Position numbers and translations under genes: made by a program. 61,002 bases of DNA from Paenibacillus roseus (lineage in GTDB: Bacteria; Bacillota; Bacilli; Paenibacillales; Paenibacillaceae): assembly GCF_016424485.1 (NCBI RefSeq), contig NZ_JAELUP010000033.1, positions 1 to 61,002 on the forward strand, read 5' to 3'. Of this stretch, positions 1-6,887 are shown in pieces. The number at the start of each line of letters is the position of its first letter. The first letter of the stretch is position 1. The notes under the pieces were generated by a model that was not told the DNA's origin, did not search any database, and saw only the letters and a list, made by a program, of their open reading frames with translations.

Positions 1-82
1 TCCGTCAATGTGATTGTCTCCTGTCCCATAGTGACATTATCTCAGAACAGTTATAGGGTGACATTATCACAGAACAACAACA
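1..82 (-). mobile_element. IS end, IS21-like (left flank)
   Basis: Bases 2-82 are the exact reverse complement of 60922-61002. Read from base 82 outward, the sequence begins TG and carries two copies of an 18-bp repeat (GTTCTGWGATAATGTCAC) with a 27-bp period. Multiple terminal repeats and TG/CA tips are typical of IS21-family ends; family assignment is inference because no transposase lies in the window. The IS body would extend leftward, off the window. Genome sequence proper starts at about base 83. Confidence 0.7.
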
Positions 83-237
83 CTTCCAAAATAATGCCAT
101 TGACTTCTTAAAAAAACCGCGTAAAATGATACTCAATTAATCCAATTAATTAACTTGGTTTTTTGAATCGTCTGTAGCTGCCGCCTGTCAAATCGGATGG
201 TCATTTGGGGCAGCTCGTTATGTATAAAGGGGGAGTC

Positions 238-300
238 GGGTTCATATTTTTATAGTCAGATTTATTCAGTCATAAAAAATTTATGAATCCCCTTAGGAGG
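238..300 (+). promoter_or_regulatory. Leader hairpin and SD before ECF operon
   Basis: A long imperfect hairpin has an outer stem GGGTTCATA (238-246) with TATGAATCCC (282-291) and an inner pairing of TTTTTAT with ATAAAAA. It ends three bases before a strong Shine-Dalgarno (AGGAGG, 295-300), eight bases ahead of the ATG at 308. Position suggests control of translation of the transporter operon. I do not recognise a known riboswitch class in it. Confidence 0.45.
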
Positions 301-307
301 CAAAACC

Positions 308-886
308 ATGAATCAAAGAACTTTGGTTCTTACGCTCGGTGCGCTGGCGATTGCTATTAATGTAGTCGCAGGTACTGTGGTCAGCAATTTGAAAATTCCG
401 TTTCTTTTCCTCGATACTGTGGGCACCATATTTATTGCAGCGGTGTTCGGCCCGTTCTGGGGCGCGCTTGTAGGACTGTTAACCAATCTGGTTCTGGGCG
501 TTACTTCCGGCTATACCGCAATTCCTTTCGCACTCGTCAATGTCATCGTAGGTCTTGTAGTCGGTTACATGGTTCGTAAAAATGGCTTTCGCCTTTCTTC
601 CGCTCTCATCTCAGGTATTGTCCTCGGTATACTTTGCCCGGCAGTAGGCTCCGTCATTGCCATTGGTTTATTCGGCGGGTTGACCGGAAGCGTGCAGGAC
701 GTGGCAGTGCTCTGGCTGAAGCAAGCGGGCACAAGCTTGTTCGCCGCAGCTTTCCTGCCGCGTCTTGGCGAGAATTTGATCGATAAAATTTTGTCTGTGC
801 TGCTTGTCTACTATGTTGTAAAAAATCTGCCGCAATCTTTGATCAAGCGCCCTTCGGCGAAGAAAAGAGATTCCCGTGCAGCGTAG
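308..886 (+). CDS. ECF transporter S component (CD3073-like)
   Basis: 192-aa integral membrane protein with about six hydrophobic segments, small and basic at the C terminus, as in substrate-binding S units of energy-coupling-factor importers. It resembles the family NCBI names CD3073-like putative ECF S component (from memory). The ATG has AGGAGG eight bases upstream. It is the first gene of a run that supplies its own two ATPases and T protein, so this is a dedicated (group I) importer. The substrate is not known; the following desulfidase-like gene points to a sulfur-containing small molecule. Confidence 0.8.
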   Translation: MNQRTLVLTLGALAIAINVVAGTVVSNLKIPFLFLDTVGTIFIAAVFGPFWGALVGLLTNLVLGVTSGYTAIPFALVNVIVGLVVGYMVRKNGFRLSSALISGIVLGILCPAVGSVIAIGLFGGLTGSVQDVAVLWLKQAGTSLFAAAFLPRLGENLIDKILSVLLVYYVVKNLPQSLIKRPSAKKRDSRAA

Positions 887-1424
887 TAAAACGATTATCG
901 TCGCCTCGCACTGCGTCATTAACCAGAATGCAGTTGTAGGCGGAGAGGCCCGTAGTCCAGGCGTTATGAAAGCGGCAGTCGACTGGACGCATGAGCAGGG
1001 ATACGGGATGTTTCAACTCCCTTGCCCGGAATTCACATTCCTTGGACCGGAGCGGCCTCCGATGACGGTAGAAGAGTATGACACGCCGGAGTTTCATGCG
1101 CATAATCGTAAAATTTTACTCCCTGTCATCGAGCAATTGAAGACATACCAGGATCACGGGTATACGATTGCAGGCGGACTCGGCATCTCGGGAAGTCCCT
1201 CCTGTGATCCGGGAAAGGGCGTATTTATGCAGGATTTCCTGGAACTGGCGGAGGAATGGGGCGTTAAGATTGATTTCTTCTGGCAAATTCCGAATACGGA
1301 AGACGGTATCTTTGATCCGAATTCCCCCGGCAGCGTGTTTGGTCCGGTAGGTTCAAAGGCAGATGCCGGGCTGGATGGAGGAACTCCCCATGCTGCAGAC
1401 AGCAAGGAGGTTCATCCATCATGA
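876..1424 (+). CDS. TudS-related putative desulfidase (CD3072-like)
   Basis: 182-aa cytoplasmic protein starting at GTG 876 and overlapping the S-component gene by 11 bases. Three cysteines sit where the TudS/DUF523 thiouracil desulfidase family binds its [4Fe-4S] cluster: C13 (ASHC), C50 (PCPE) and C110 (SPSC). The family removes sulfur from thiolated pyrimidines; this branch is only a putative desulfidase. The C-terminal 30 residues (glycine/proline rich) look unstructured. Its place inside an ECF transporter operon suggests it processes the imported compound. Exact substrate is inference. Confidence 0.7.
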   Translation: MQRSKTIIVASHCVINQNAVVGGEARSPGVMKAAVDWTHEQGYGMFQLPCPEFTFLGPERPPMTVEEYDTPEFHAHNRKILLPVIEQLKTYQDHGYTIAGGLGISGSPSCDPGKGVFMQDFLELAEEWGVKIDFFWQIPNTEDGIFDPNSPGSVFGPVGSKADAGLDGGTPHAADSKEVHPS

Positions 1425-2263
1425 TCGATATTCGCGACACAACCTTCTATTATAATGCACCGCAAGAAGATGAAGAGGATGCCGGCCGCAGGCCGGCATT
1501 ATCTCATATATCTCTAAATATTGTCCCTGGAGAGTTCGTGGCTTTCCTCGGACGCAACGGCTCGGGCAAATCTTCCCTCTCCAGACTGCTTAACGGCATC
1601 GAACTGCCAACGGAGGGAACGGTCAGCGTGGAGGGGCATGTGACGTCAGACAAAGCGGCTCTCCGGTCAGTGAGACGGGCGGTGCAGATTGTTTTTCAAA
1701 ACCCGGAGAACCAGCAGGTCGGGATTACAGTAGGGGAGGATATTTCATTCGGCTTATCCAATATCGGGTGGCCGCAGCACGATATTGCTGACAGGGTTGC
1801 CTGGGCTATTAAGCTGGTCGGACTGGATGCGGATGAAGACCGCCCGGTAATGAATCTCTCCGGAGGCGAGAAGCAGAAGCTGGCGCTTGCTGCTGTACTC
1901 GCGCTTGCTCCGCGCTATCTCATTCTTGATGAAGCGACCTCCATGCTGGACCCGGTTGCCAGGAGACAGTTTGTGGCGACTTTGCATGAAGTGCGCAAAC
2001 AATATTCGTTTACATTGATCTATATTACGCATCATCTCGAAGAGGTAACGAATGCCGACCGTTGGGTACTGTTCCAATCCGGCAAAGTTGTCACTTCCGG
2101 TACGCCTGATGAGCTTATGGAGAATACAGGGCTGTTGCAGAGCTGTGGACTGGAGCTGCCCTATTACCGGACGCTTGCCGGTCTGCTGCGGGAGCAGGGC
2201 ATTCCGGTTTCGGCCGCACTGAATGAACGAGAATTGAGGGAGCTGTTATGCAAATCAGGCTAG
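1421..2263 (+). CDS. ECF transporter ATPase A1-type
   Basis: 280-aa ABC ATPase. Walker A is GRNGSGKSS near residue 44, the Q-loop is NPENQQ, the signature LSGGEKQ, Walker B YLILDEAT and the switch histidine THH. The NPENQ Q-loop is characteristic of ECF A subunits. The ATG overlaps the previous stop (ATGA) and has AAGGAGG upstream, and the next gene overlaps it by 16 bases, so translation is probably coupled. It pairs with the next ATPase and the T protein to drive the S component. Confidence 0.9.
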   Translation: MIDIRDTTFYYNAPQEDEEDAGRRPALSHISLNIVPGEFVAFLGRNGSGKSSLSRLLNGIELPTEGTVSVEGHVTSDKAALRSVRRAVQIVFQNPENQQVGITVGEDISFGLSNIGWPQHDIADRVAWAIKLVGLDADEDRPVMNLSGGEKQKLALAAVLALAPRYLILDEATSMLDPVARRQFVATLHEVRKQYSFTLIYITHHLEEVTNADRWVLFQSGKVVTSGTPDELMENTGLLQSCGLELPYYRTLAGLLREQGIPVSAALNERELRELLCKSG

Positions 2264-3129
2264 ATCACGTATCCTTCACTTACAGTAGACGCAGCCGGAA
2301 AAAAGTGCAGCAGGGGCCTTATGTGCTAAAGGAGCTGGATTTGACGATTGAAAGCGGCGAGATGATGGCGATAGCCGGAAAGTCCGGCTCGGGCAAATCG
2401 ACCTTCTTACAGCTTCTCAAAGGCTTTCTTGCCCCGACAGAGGGCTCTGTCTTGCTAGCTGGCATTAATCCTCATCAGGCCCGCAGGCCTGAACTCTTTG
2501 ATAAGGTCGGATTTATTTTTCAGTATCCGGAGCACCAATTGTTCTCGACAACGGTGTTTGACGATATTGCTTTCGGGCTGCAGAGCGCCGGATTAACGGA
2601 TGCGGAGAAGGAGGCCAAAGTACGGCAGGCGATGGCTGCGGTGCAGCTTGACTACGAGACATTCAAGGATTGCAGTCCATTCGAGCTGAGCGGCGGCGAG
2701 AAGCGCCGGGTTGCAATTGCCGGCGTTGTCGTTTTGGAACCGGAGGTATTGATTCTGGATGAACCTACAGCTGGACTGGACCTGCAATCGCGGACCGCGC
2801 TTTTTGATCTGCTGCATGGCATGAATCGGGAGCAGGGCATTACGGTCATGTGGGTCAGCCACCAGTTGGAGGAGATATTGGCTCATGCTACCCGGCTGAT
2901 CGCGCTCAAGGAGGGCAGATTTCTGGCCGATGGGCATCCTCACATCCTGCTGTCTGATCCAGTCTTGCTGGAAGCGTTCGGCTGGGAGGAGCCGCCCGCG
3001 CTTGCAATCACCCGCTTGCTTCAGGAACTCGGTGTGGTTGAGAAGGGGGAACAGTCGCGTCTATGGACACCGCAAGAGGCCTCGGAGGCTATTATCGGTT
3101 TGCTGGACAGGCAGCGCATCACAGTTTAA
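2248..3129 (+). CDS. ECF transporter ATPase A2-type
   Basis: 293-aa second ABC ATPase, beginning inside the previous gene. Walker A is GKSGSGKST, Q-loop YPEHQ, signature LSGGEKR, Walker B VLILDEPT, and the switch is VSHQ. The FQYPEHQLF stretch is typical of the A' (EcfA2) partner. The two ATPases differ enough to form the usual heterodimer. The start ATG at 2248 lies 16 bases before the stop of the first ATPase. Confidence 0.9.
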   Translation: MQIRLDHVSFTYSRRSRKKVQQGPYVLKELDLTIESGEMMAIAGKSGSGKSTFLQLLKGFLAPTEGSVLLAGINPHQARRPELFDKVGFIFQYPEHQLFSTTVFDDIAFGLQSAGLTDAEKEAKVRQAMAAVQLDYETFKDCSPFELSGGEKRRVAIAGVVVLEPEVLILDEPTAGLDLQSRTALFDLLHGMNREQGITVMWVSHQLEEILAHATRLIALKEGRFLADGHPHILLSDPVLLEAFGWEEPPALAITRLLQELGVVEKGEQSRLWTPQEASEAIIGLLDRQRITV

Positions 3130-3148
3130 TGCAAATGAGGGAATGATT

Positions 3149-3940
3149 ATGGCCGGAACGAGCTTTTTACTGTATCAAAAACGCAATTCCTGGCTGGAGC
3201 GCTGGGACCCGCGGATGAAAATTATTGCTGTACTGCTGTTCGGCGCTGCGCTGCTGCTGACCCACAGCCTGGGACTCAAGACCGCCCAACTGCTGCTGCT
3301 GATTGTATTATGGGGCGTGGCCAAGCTCTCCTGGCGGGTGCTTGTATTTACCCTGCTGTCGCTGTCGATATTTTTTGCATCTACTATGATATACCAGTCG
3401 GTGCTTACGGCTGTACCCGGTGAAGACATGATTACGTGGGGCTGGCTTACTTTCTCTGCGCAGGGTGTAATCAGAGGCGTCATGATGTGTGAGCAGATTG
3501 CAGGCATTGTGCTGCTGCTGGCACTGTTGGTGCGAACGACCTCGCCGATTGTGCTGGCGGAAGGGCTGGAGATGCTGCTAAAGCCGCTCAAGAAGTGGCG
3601 TCTGCCTGTTCATGAAGCGGTCATGATGTTTTCCATCGCACTTCGCTTCCTGCCAATCCTGATCGAGGAATTTGATAAAATCCGCAAAGCCCAGCTGGCC
3701 CGTGGCGGCGGTTTTCACCGCAAAGGCGTCGCGTCGAGATTTCGCGGCGTACTGCCGATGCTGATGCCCTTGTTCGTTATGTCCATCATCCGGGCGAAGG
3801 ACCTGGCTGTGGCGATGGAGTCGCGTTGCTACCAGGGCGATGAAGGCCGGACGCCAATTCGGATTTATCGTCTGCAGAGAAGCGATTATGCGGTGTTCAG
3901 TTTTTCGATTGTGAATCTGGCGGCGATCTTTGTATTGTAA
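3149..3940 (+). CDS. ECF transporter T component
   Basis: 263-aa membrane protein of the CbiQ/EcfT family with four to five hydrophobic segments. The coupling-helix region holds AQLARGGGF and a second arginine-rich motif AMESRCYQG, the two Ala-Arg-Gly-type motifs that contact the ATPases. I chose ATG 3149 because GAGGG lies seven bases upstream; ATG 3143 is in frame but too close to the Shine-Dalgarno. It completes the transporter. Confidence 0.88.
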   Translation: MAGTSFLLYQKRNSWLERWDPRMKIIAVLLFGAALLLTHSLGLKTAQLLLLIVLWGVAKLSWRVLVFTLLSLSIFFASTMIYQSVLTAVPGEDMITWGWLTFSAQGVIRGVMMCEQIAGIVLLLALLVRTTSPIVLAEGLEMLLKPLKKWRLPVHEAVMMFSIALRFLPILIEEFDKIRKAQLARGGGFHRKGVASRFRGVLPMLMPLFVMSIIRAKDLAVAMESRCYQGDEGRTPIRIYRLQRSDYAVFSFSIVNLAAIFVL

Positions 3941-3977
3941 AAGATGGCCTGATGCCATTGAAGGTTAAATCCATCGG

Positions 3978-4037
3978 TTGCCTTTTTGCGAGCTGTTCTG
4001 CCTGTTTGGCGAGAGTAGCCGTAGAAAGGCAATTTTT
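3978..4037 (+). terminator. Probable terminator of ECF operon
   Basis: Inverted repeat TTGCCTTT (3978-3985) and AAAGGCAA (4025-4032) followed directly by TTTTT. The loop is long (39 bases) so the call is moderate. Confidence 0.45.
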
Positions 4038-4100
4038 ATGTTCCTCCTCACTCACCTGATCCCGCAATTGACAGAAGCTCGAAAAGCCGCTACAATCATC

Positions 4101-4154
4101 AAAGAGTAATTATTACGATTTAAGACAAACTACTCTTATATAGTAATTTTTACT
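4101..4154 (+). promoter_or_regulatory. Two Zur-like boxes
   Basis: GTAATTATTAC at 4106-4116 is a perfect core of the Bacillus Zur box and is followed by GATTTA, as in the full consensus. A second core, GTAATTTTTAC at 4143-4153, has one mismatch; the centres are 37 bases apart. A TATAGT -10-like element lies between or over them at about 4139-4144. In Bacillus subtilis the homologous gene (yciC/zagA) is also under two Zur boxes, so zinc repression is well supported by inference. Confidence 0.7.
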
Positions 4155-4188
4155 GTATAAAGACAAGCCATTTTCCAAGGAGGAACAT

Positions 4189-5400
4189 ATGGATACAACA
4201 TTAATTCCGGTTACAGTGCTGAGCGGCTATCTGGGAGCGGGCAAAACAACCGTGCTCAATCATGTGTTGCACAATCGTCAGGGGCTGCGGGTAGCTGTCA
4301 TTGTCAATGATTTGAGCGAAGTGAATATCGATGCGGCAATGGTCAAAAGCGGGGGCGGGCTGTCACGGACGGAGGAGAAGCTCGTTGAAATGTCCAATGG
4401 CTGTATCTGCTGTACACTGCGCGAGGATTTGCTCAAGGAAGTGGAGCAGCTTGCCAAGGCAGGACGCTTTGACTATATCTTGATCGAGTCCACAGGCGTC
4501 GGAGAGCCGGTTCCGGTCGCACAGACATTCACGTATCTGGATGAAGAGCATGATATCGATCTGTCCAAGCTTTGCCGTCTGGACTGCATGGTGACGGTTG
4601 TCGATGCCAATCGCTTCTGGCAGGATTATTCCTCGGGGGAGACGCTGCTTGACCGTCAGCAGGCGACAGGGGAGGACGATACGCGGGATGTCGTTGATCT
4701 GCTTGTGGATCAGATCGAATTCTGCGATGTGCTGCTGCTGAACAAATGCGATTTGGTCCGTGAAGAGGAATTGGTCCGTCTGGAGAATGTGCTGCGCAAG
4801 CTGCAACCGCGGGCCAGATTGCTCCGTATTCAGCATGGACAAGTCGAACCGTCCGAGATTTTGAATACAGGCTCATTTGACTTTGAAGAAGCTAGCAGGG
4901 CATCGGCCTGGATAGAGGAGTTGCATAAACCGGTACATACGCCGGAGACAGAGGAATACGGCGTCAGTTCTTTCGTGTATGAACGCATAAAGCCATTCCA
5001 CCCGCAGCGGCTGATGGATTGGATGGAGCAATGGCCGGAGGAAGTCGTTCGGGCGAAAGGGATGGTCTGGCTCGCTTCCCGCAATCATATCGCCCAGAGC
5101 TTGAGTCAGGCTGGGCCGTCTATTCGATTCGGTCCCGCAGGCTACTGGACGGCGGCATTGCCGGCTGAGGAGCGGGAGGCGGTGCTGGCTGAGGAGCCGG
5201 AGCTTCTGGAGAGTTGGGACGAGCAGTACGGTGACCGGGTGAACAAGATTGTGTTTATCGGGGTGGATATGGATCAGTCCGAAATCATAGAGTCGCTCGA
5301 CAGCTGTCTGCTTGCGGACGATGAGCTGTCTGCGGACTGGCATGAGCTGAACGATCCTTTCCCTGACATCGTGGAAGGGCAGGAGGAACTGGTTCAATAA
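4189..5400 (+). CDS. zagA: Zinc-responsive COG0523 GTPase (ZagA/YciC-like)
   Basis: 403-aa metallochaperone-type GTPase. The P-loop is GYLGAGKT (residues 13-20), the metal-binding CICC is at residues 72-75, and a GTP-specificity NKCD lies near residue 185. Length fits B. subtilis ZagA/YciC (397 aa). The family delivers or senses zinc under zinc starvation, and the two Zur-like boxes upstream fit that role. AAGGAGG precedes the ATG by about six bases. It is monocistronic, with a terminator downstream. Confidence 0.85.
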   Translation: MDTTLIPVTVLSGYLGAGKTTVLNHVLHNRQGLRVAVIVNDLSEVNIDAAMVKSGGGLSRTEEKLVEMSNGCICCTLREDLLKEVEQLAKAGRFDYILIESTGVGEPVPVAQTFTYLDEEHDIDLSKLCRLDCMVTVVDANRFWQDYSSGETLLDRQQATGEDDTRDVVDLLVDQIEFCDVLLLNKCDLVREEELVRLENVLRKLQPRARLLRIQHGQVEPSEILNTGSFDFEEASRASAWIEELHKPVHTPETEEYGVSSFVYERIKPFHPQRLMDWMEQWPEEVVRAKGMVWLASRNHIAQSLSQAGPSIRFGPAGYWTAALPAEEREAVLAEEPELLESWDEQYGDRVNKIVFIGVDMDQSEIIESLDSCLLADDELSADWHELNDPFPDIVEGQEELVQ

Positions 5401-5438
5401 TTGGCCGCGCGAAATCGGCCTGGCGGATGGCATAGAAA

Positions 5439-5490
5439 AAGCTGGATCAGCCGCTTAATCTTGCGGACCAATCCAGCTTCTTTGCCATTT
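5439..5490 (+). terminator. Terminator after zagA
   Basis: Stem AAGCTGGAT (5439-5447) with ATCCAGCTT (5471-5479), plus a nested CCGC/GCGG pairing in the loop, followed by a T-rich tail. Confidence 0.7.
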
Positions 5491-5556
5491 ATTTTGGCTC
5501 AAAACCAAATGAGTGCTTGACCTCCAGGGAGGCGAGGAACACTGCGAGGCAGAGCA

Positions 5557-5642
5557 TTCTTCCGATCGTTGTTAAAGCCCGATTTCTTTATTTCATGGAG
5601 GTTGCATAGGGAATCGGGCTTTAAAGGCTTCTTCCGATCGTT
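5557..5642. repeat. Direct repeats flanking a long hairpin
   Basis: The 14-mer TTCTTCCGATCGTT occurs at 5557-5570 and 5629-5642. Between them is a perfect 13-bp inverted repeat, TTAAAGCCCGATT (5572-5584) and AATCGGGCTTTAA (5612-5624). It lies in the gap between convergent zagA and nrdF and could act as a bidirectional terminator or be a small repeat element. The remaining non-coding part of 5401-5722 holds nothing else I recognise. Confidence 0.6.
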
Positions 5643-5722
5643 TCTCGAAAATTCTTCTGCCCCTTTGCTGCTTTCCCCTGTTTGTCATGCACTGATTTTA
5701 AGGGTGAGCCTTTATTTTAGAT

Positions 5723-6673
5723 TTAAAATACGAAATCTTCGTCGCGCAGCGGCTCTACATTAGTTGTACGAACGTAGCCGTTGCCTTTTTTGGAGAAAAA
5801 GTCATGTTGTTTCGTTTGCGTGCTGAGTCCGTTAATTACGATCGGATTGACTTCTTCATCAGGGAAGATCGGTTCGAGGCCGAGGTTCATCAGCGCTTTG
5901 TTGGCGTTGTAGCGGACGAACTTTTTCACTTCTTCCGTCATCCCGATTGTGGTGTAGAGCTGTTCGGTATAGCGCTCTTCGTTCTCATGGAGCGTGTTCA
6001 GCAGTTCCATCAGCTCGCTTACCGCAGCCTTCCGTTCCTCTTCAGGCAGCTCCTGCAGCTTTTCCTGTGCCAGTACGCCGACGTATACGCCGTGAATGCT
6101 CTCGTCGCGCAATATAAGGTCGATAATTTCGCCGCTGCTTGTCATTTTGCCAAGACCGGCCAGATAGAGAGGGTAGAAGAACCCGCTGTAGAACAAGTAG
6201 CTCTCCAGAAGTACAGAAGCGCCCATTGCCATGTACAGATCTTTGGTTGTTTCGATATTTTTATAGTAACGGGAGATGATATCGGCTTTCTTCTGCAGGT
6301 ACGGATTAAGCTCTACCCAGCGGAAAACCTCGTCAATCTCTTCCGTAGTAGCCAAGGTTGTGAAAATACTGCTGTAGGATTTGGCGTGAATTTGCTCCAT
6401 CATCCCCATGAATGCCAGCACGGCCTTGCGCTGCAAGCCTTCGACATGCTCCATAATTTTCGGCATCCCGATGCCGCCCTGCACAGTATCCAGCAGAGTC
6501 AGACCGCCAAGCACCTTCATATATAAGTCGCGTTCGGTATCGTTCAATTCAATCCAGGACATCTTGTCATCGGAGAGTGGAATCTCCTCATCTGTCCAGA
6601 ATTGCATAATATTTTGGTTCCAGAACATACTTGTATAATCATCATCTGGACGATTCCAGTTAACGGCTTTCAT
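5723..6673 (-). CDS. nrdF: Class Ib ribonucleotide reductase beta subunit
   Basis: 316-aa NrdF, the dimetal-tyrosyl radical subunit that works with NrdE to make deoxynucleotides. Visible metal-site segments are MMEQIHAKSY (Glu and His) and RDESIHGVYV (Glu and His). The start is set at the ATG with GGAAGG a few bases upstream (protein begins MKAVNWNRP); an in-frame ATG 42 bases earlier has no good Shine-Dalgarno. It is the last gene of nrdI-nrdE-nrdF, separated from nrdE by 214 bases with two hairpins. Confidence 0.93.
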   Translation of the reverse strand: MKAVNWNRPDDDYTSMFWNQNIMQFWTDEEIPLSDDKMSWIELNDTERDLYMKVLGGLTLLDTVQGGIGMPKIMEHVEGLQRKAVLAFMGMMEQIHAKSYSSIFTTLATTEEIDEVFRWVELNPYLQKKADIISRYYKNIETTKDLYMAMGASVLLESYLFYSGFFYPLYLAGLGKMTSSGEIIDLILRDESIHGVYVGVLAQEKLQELPEEERKAAVSELMELLNTLHENEERYTEQLYTTIGMTEEVKKFVRYNANKALMNLGLEPIFPDEEVNPIVINGLSTQTKQHDFFSKKGNGYVRTTNVEPLRDEDFVF

Positions 6674-6730
6674 TAAATCCTTCCCTTCATAAAGTTGTGC
6701 GTCTTGATGGAGCATTCGGATAACATAGTG

Positions 6731-6823
6731 AAGGAATTTAACTTTGAACAGTTAAATTCCTTAAATTGAACCTGTACATATATCCTTCAAAATGCAGGGC
6801 AGCCGCCATCACAGGGCGGCTGC
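6731..6823 (-). other. Two strong hairpins between nrdE and nrdF
   Basis: The first on the transcript is GCAGCCGCC/GGCGGCTGC (6799-6823). The second is AAGGAATTTAACT paired with AGTTAAATTCCTT (6731-6762), a perfect 13-bp stem with a 6-base loop. Neither is followed by a clear U tract, so RNA processing or stability control is as likely as termination. Confidence 0.6.
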
Positions 6824-6887
6824 TGCCGTGTAAGCCAAAGCATTTACCAACATGTTCTGCCGGAAAATAGCTTCCGATATGACCGCG

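Noticed and set aside
2930..3148. Longer N terminus for the ECF T component
   Set aside because: It overlaps the ATPase gene in another frame; the family start and Shine-Dalgarno support ATG 3149.
5569..5763. 64-codon plus-strand frame between zagA and nrdF
   Set aside because: It runs through the repeat/hairpin and into nrdF on the other strand, with no Shine-Dalgarno or family match.
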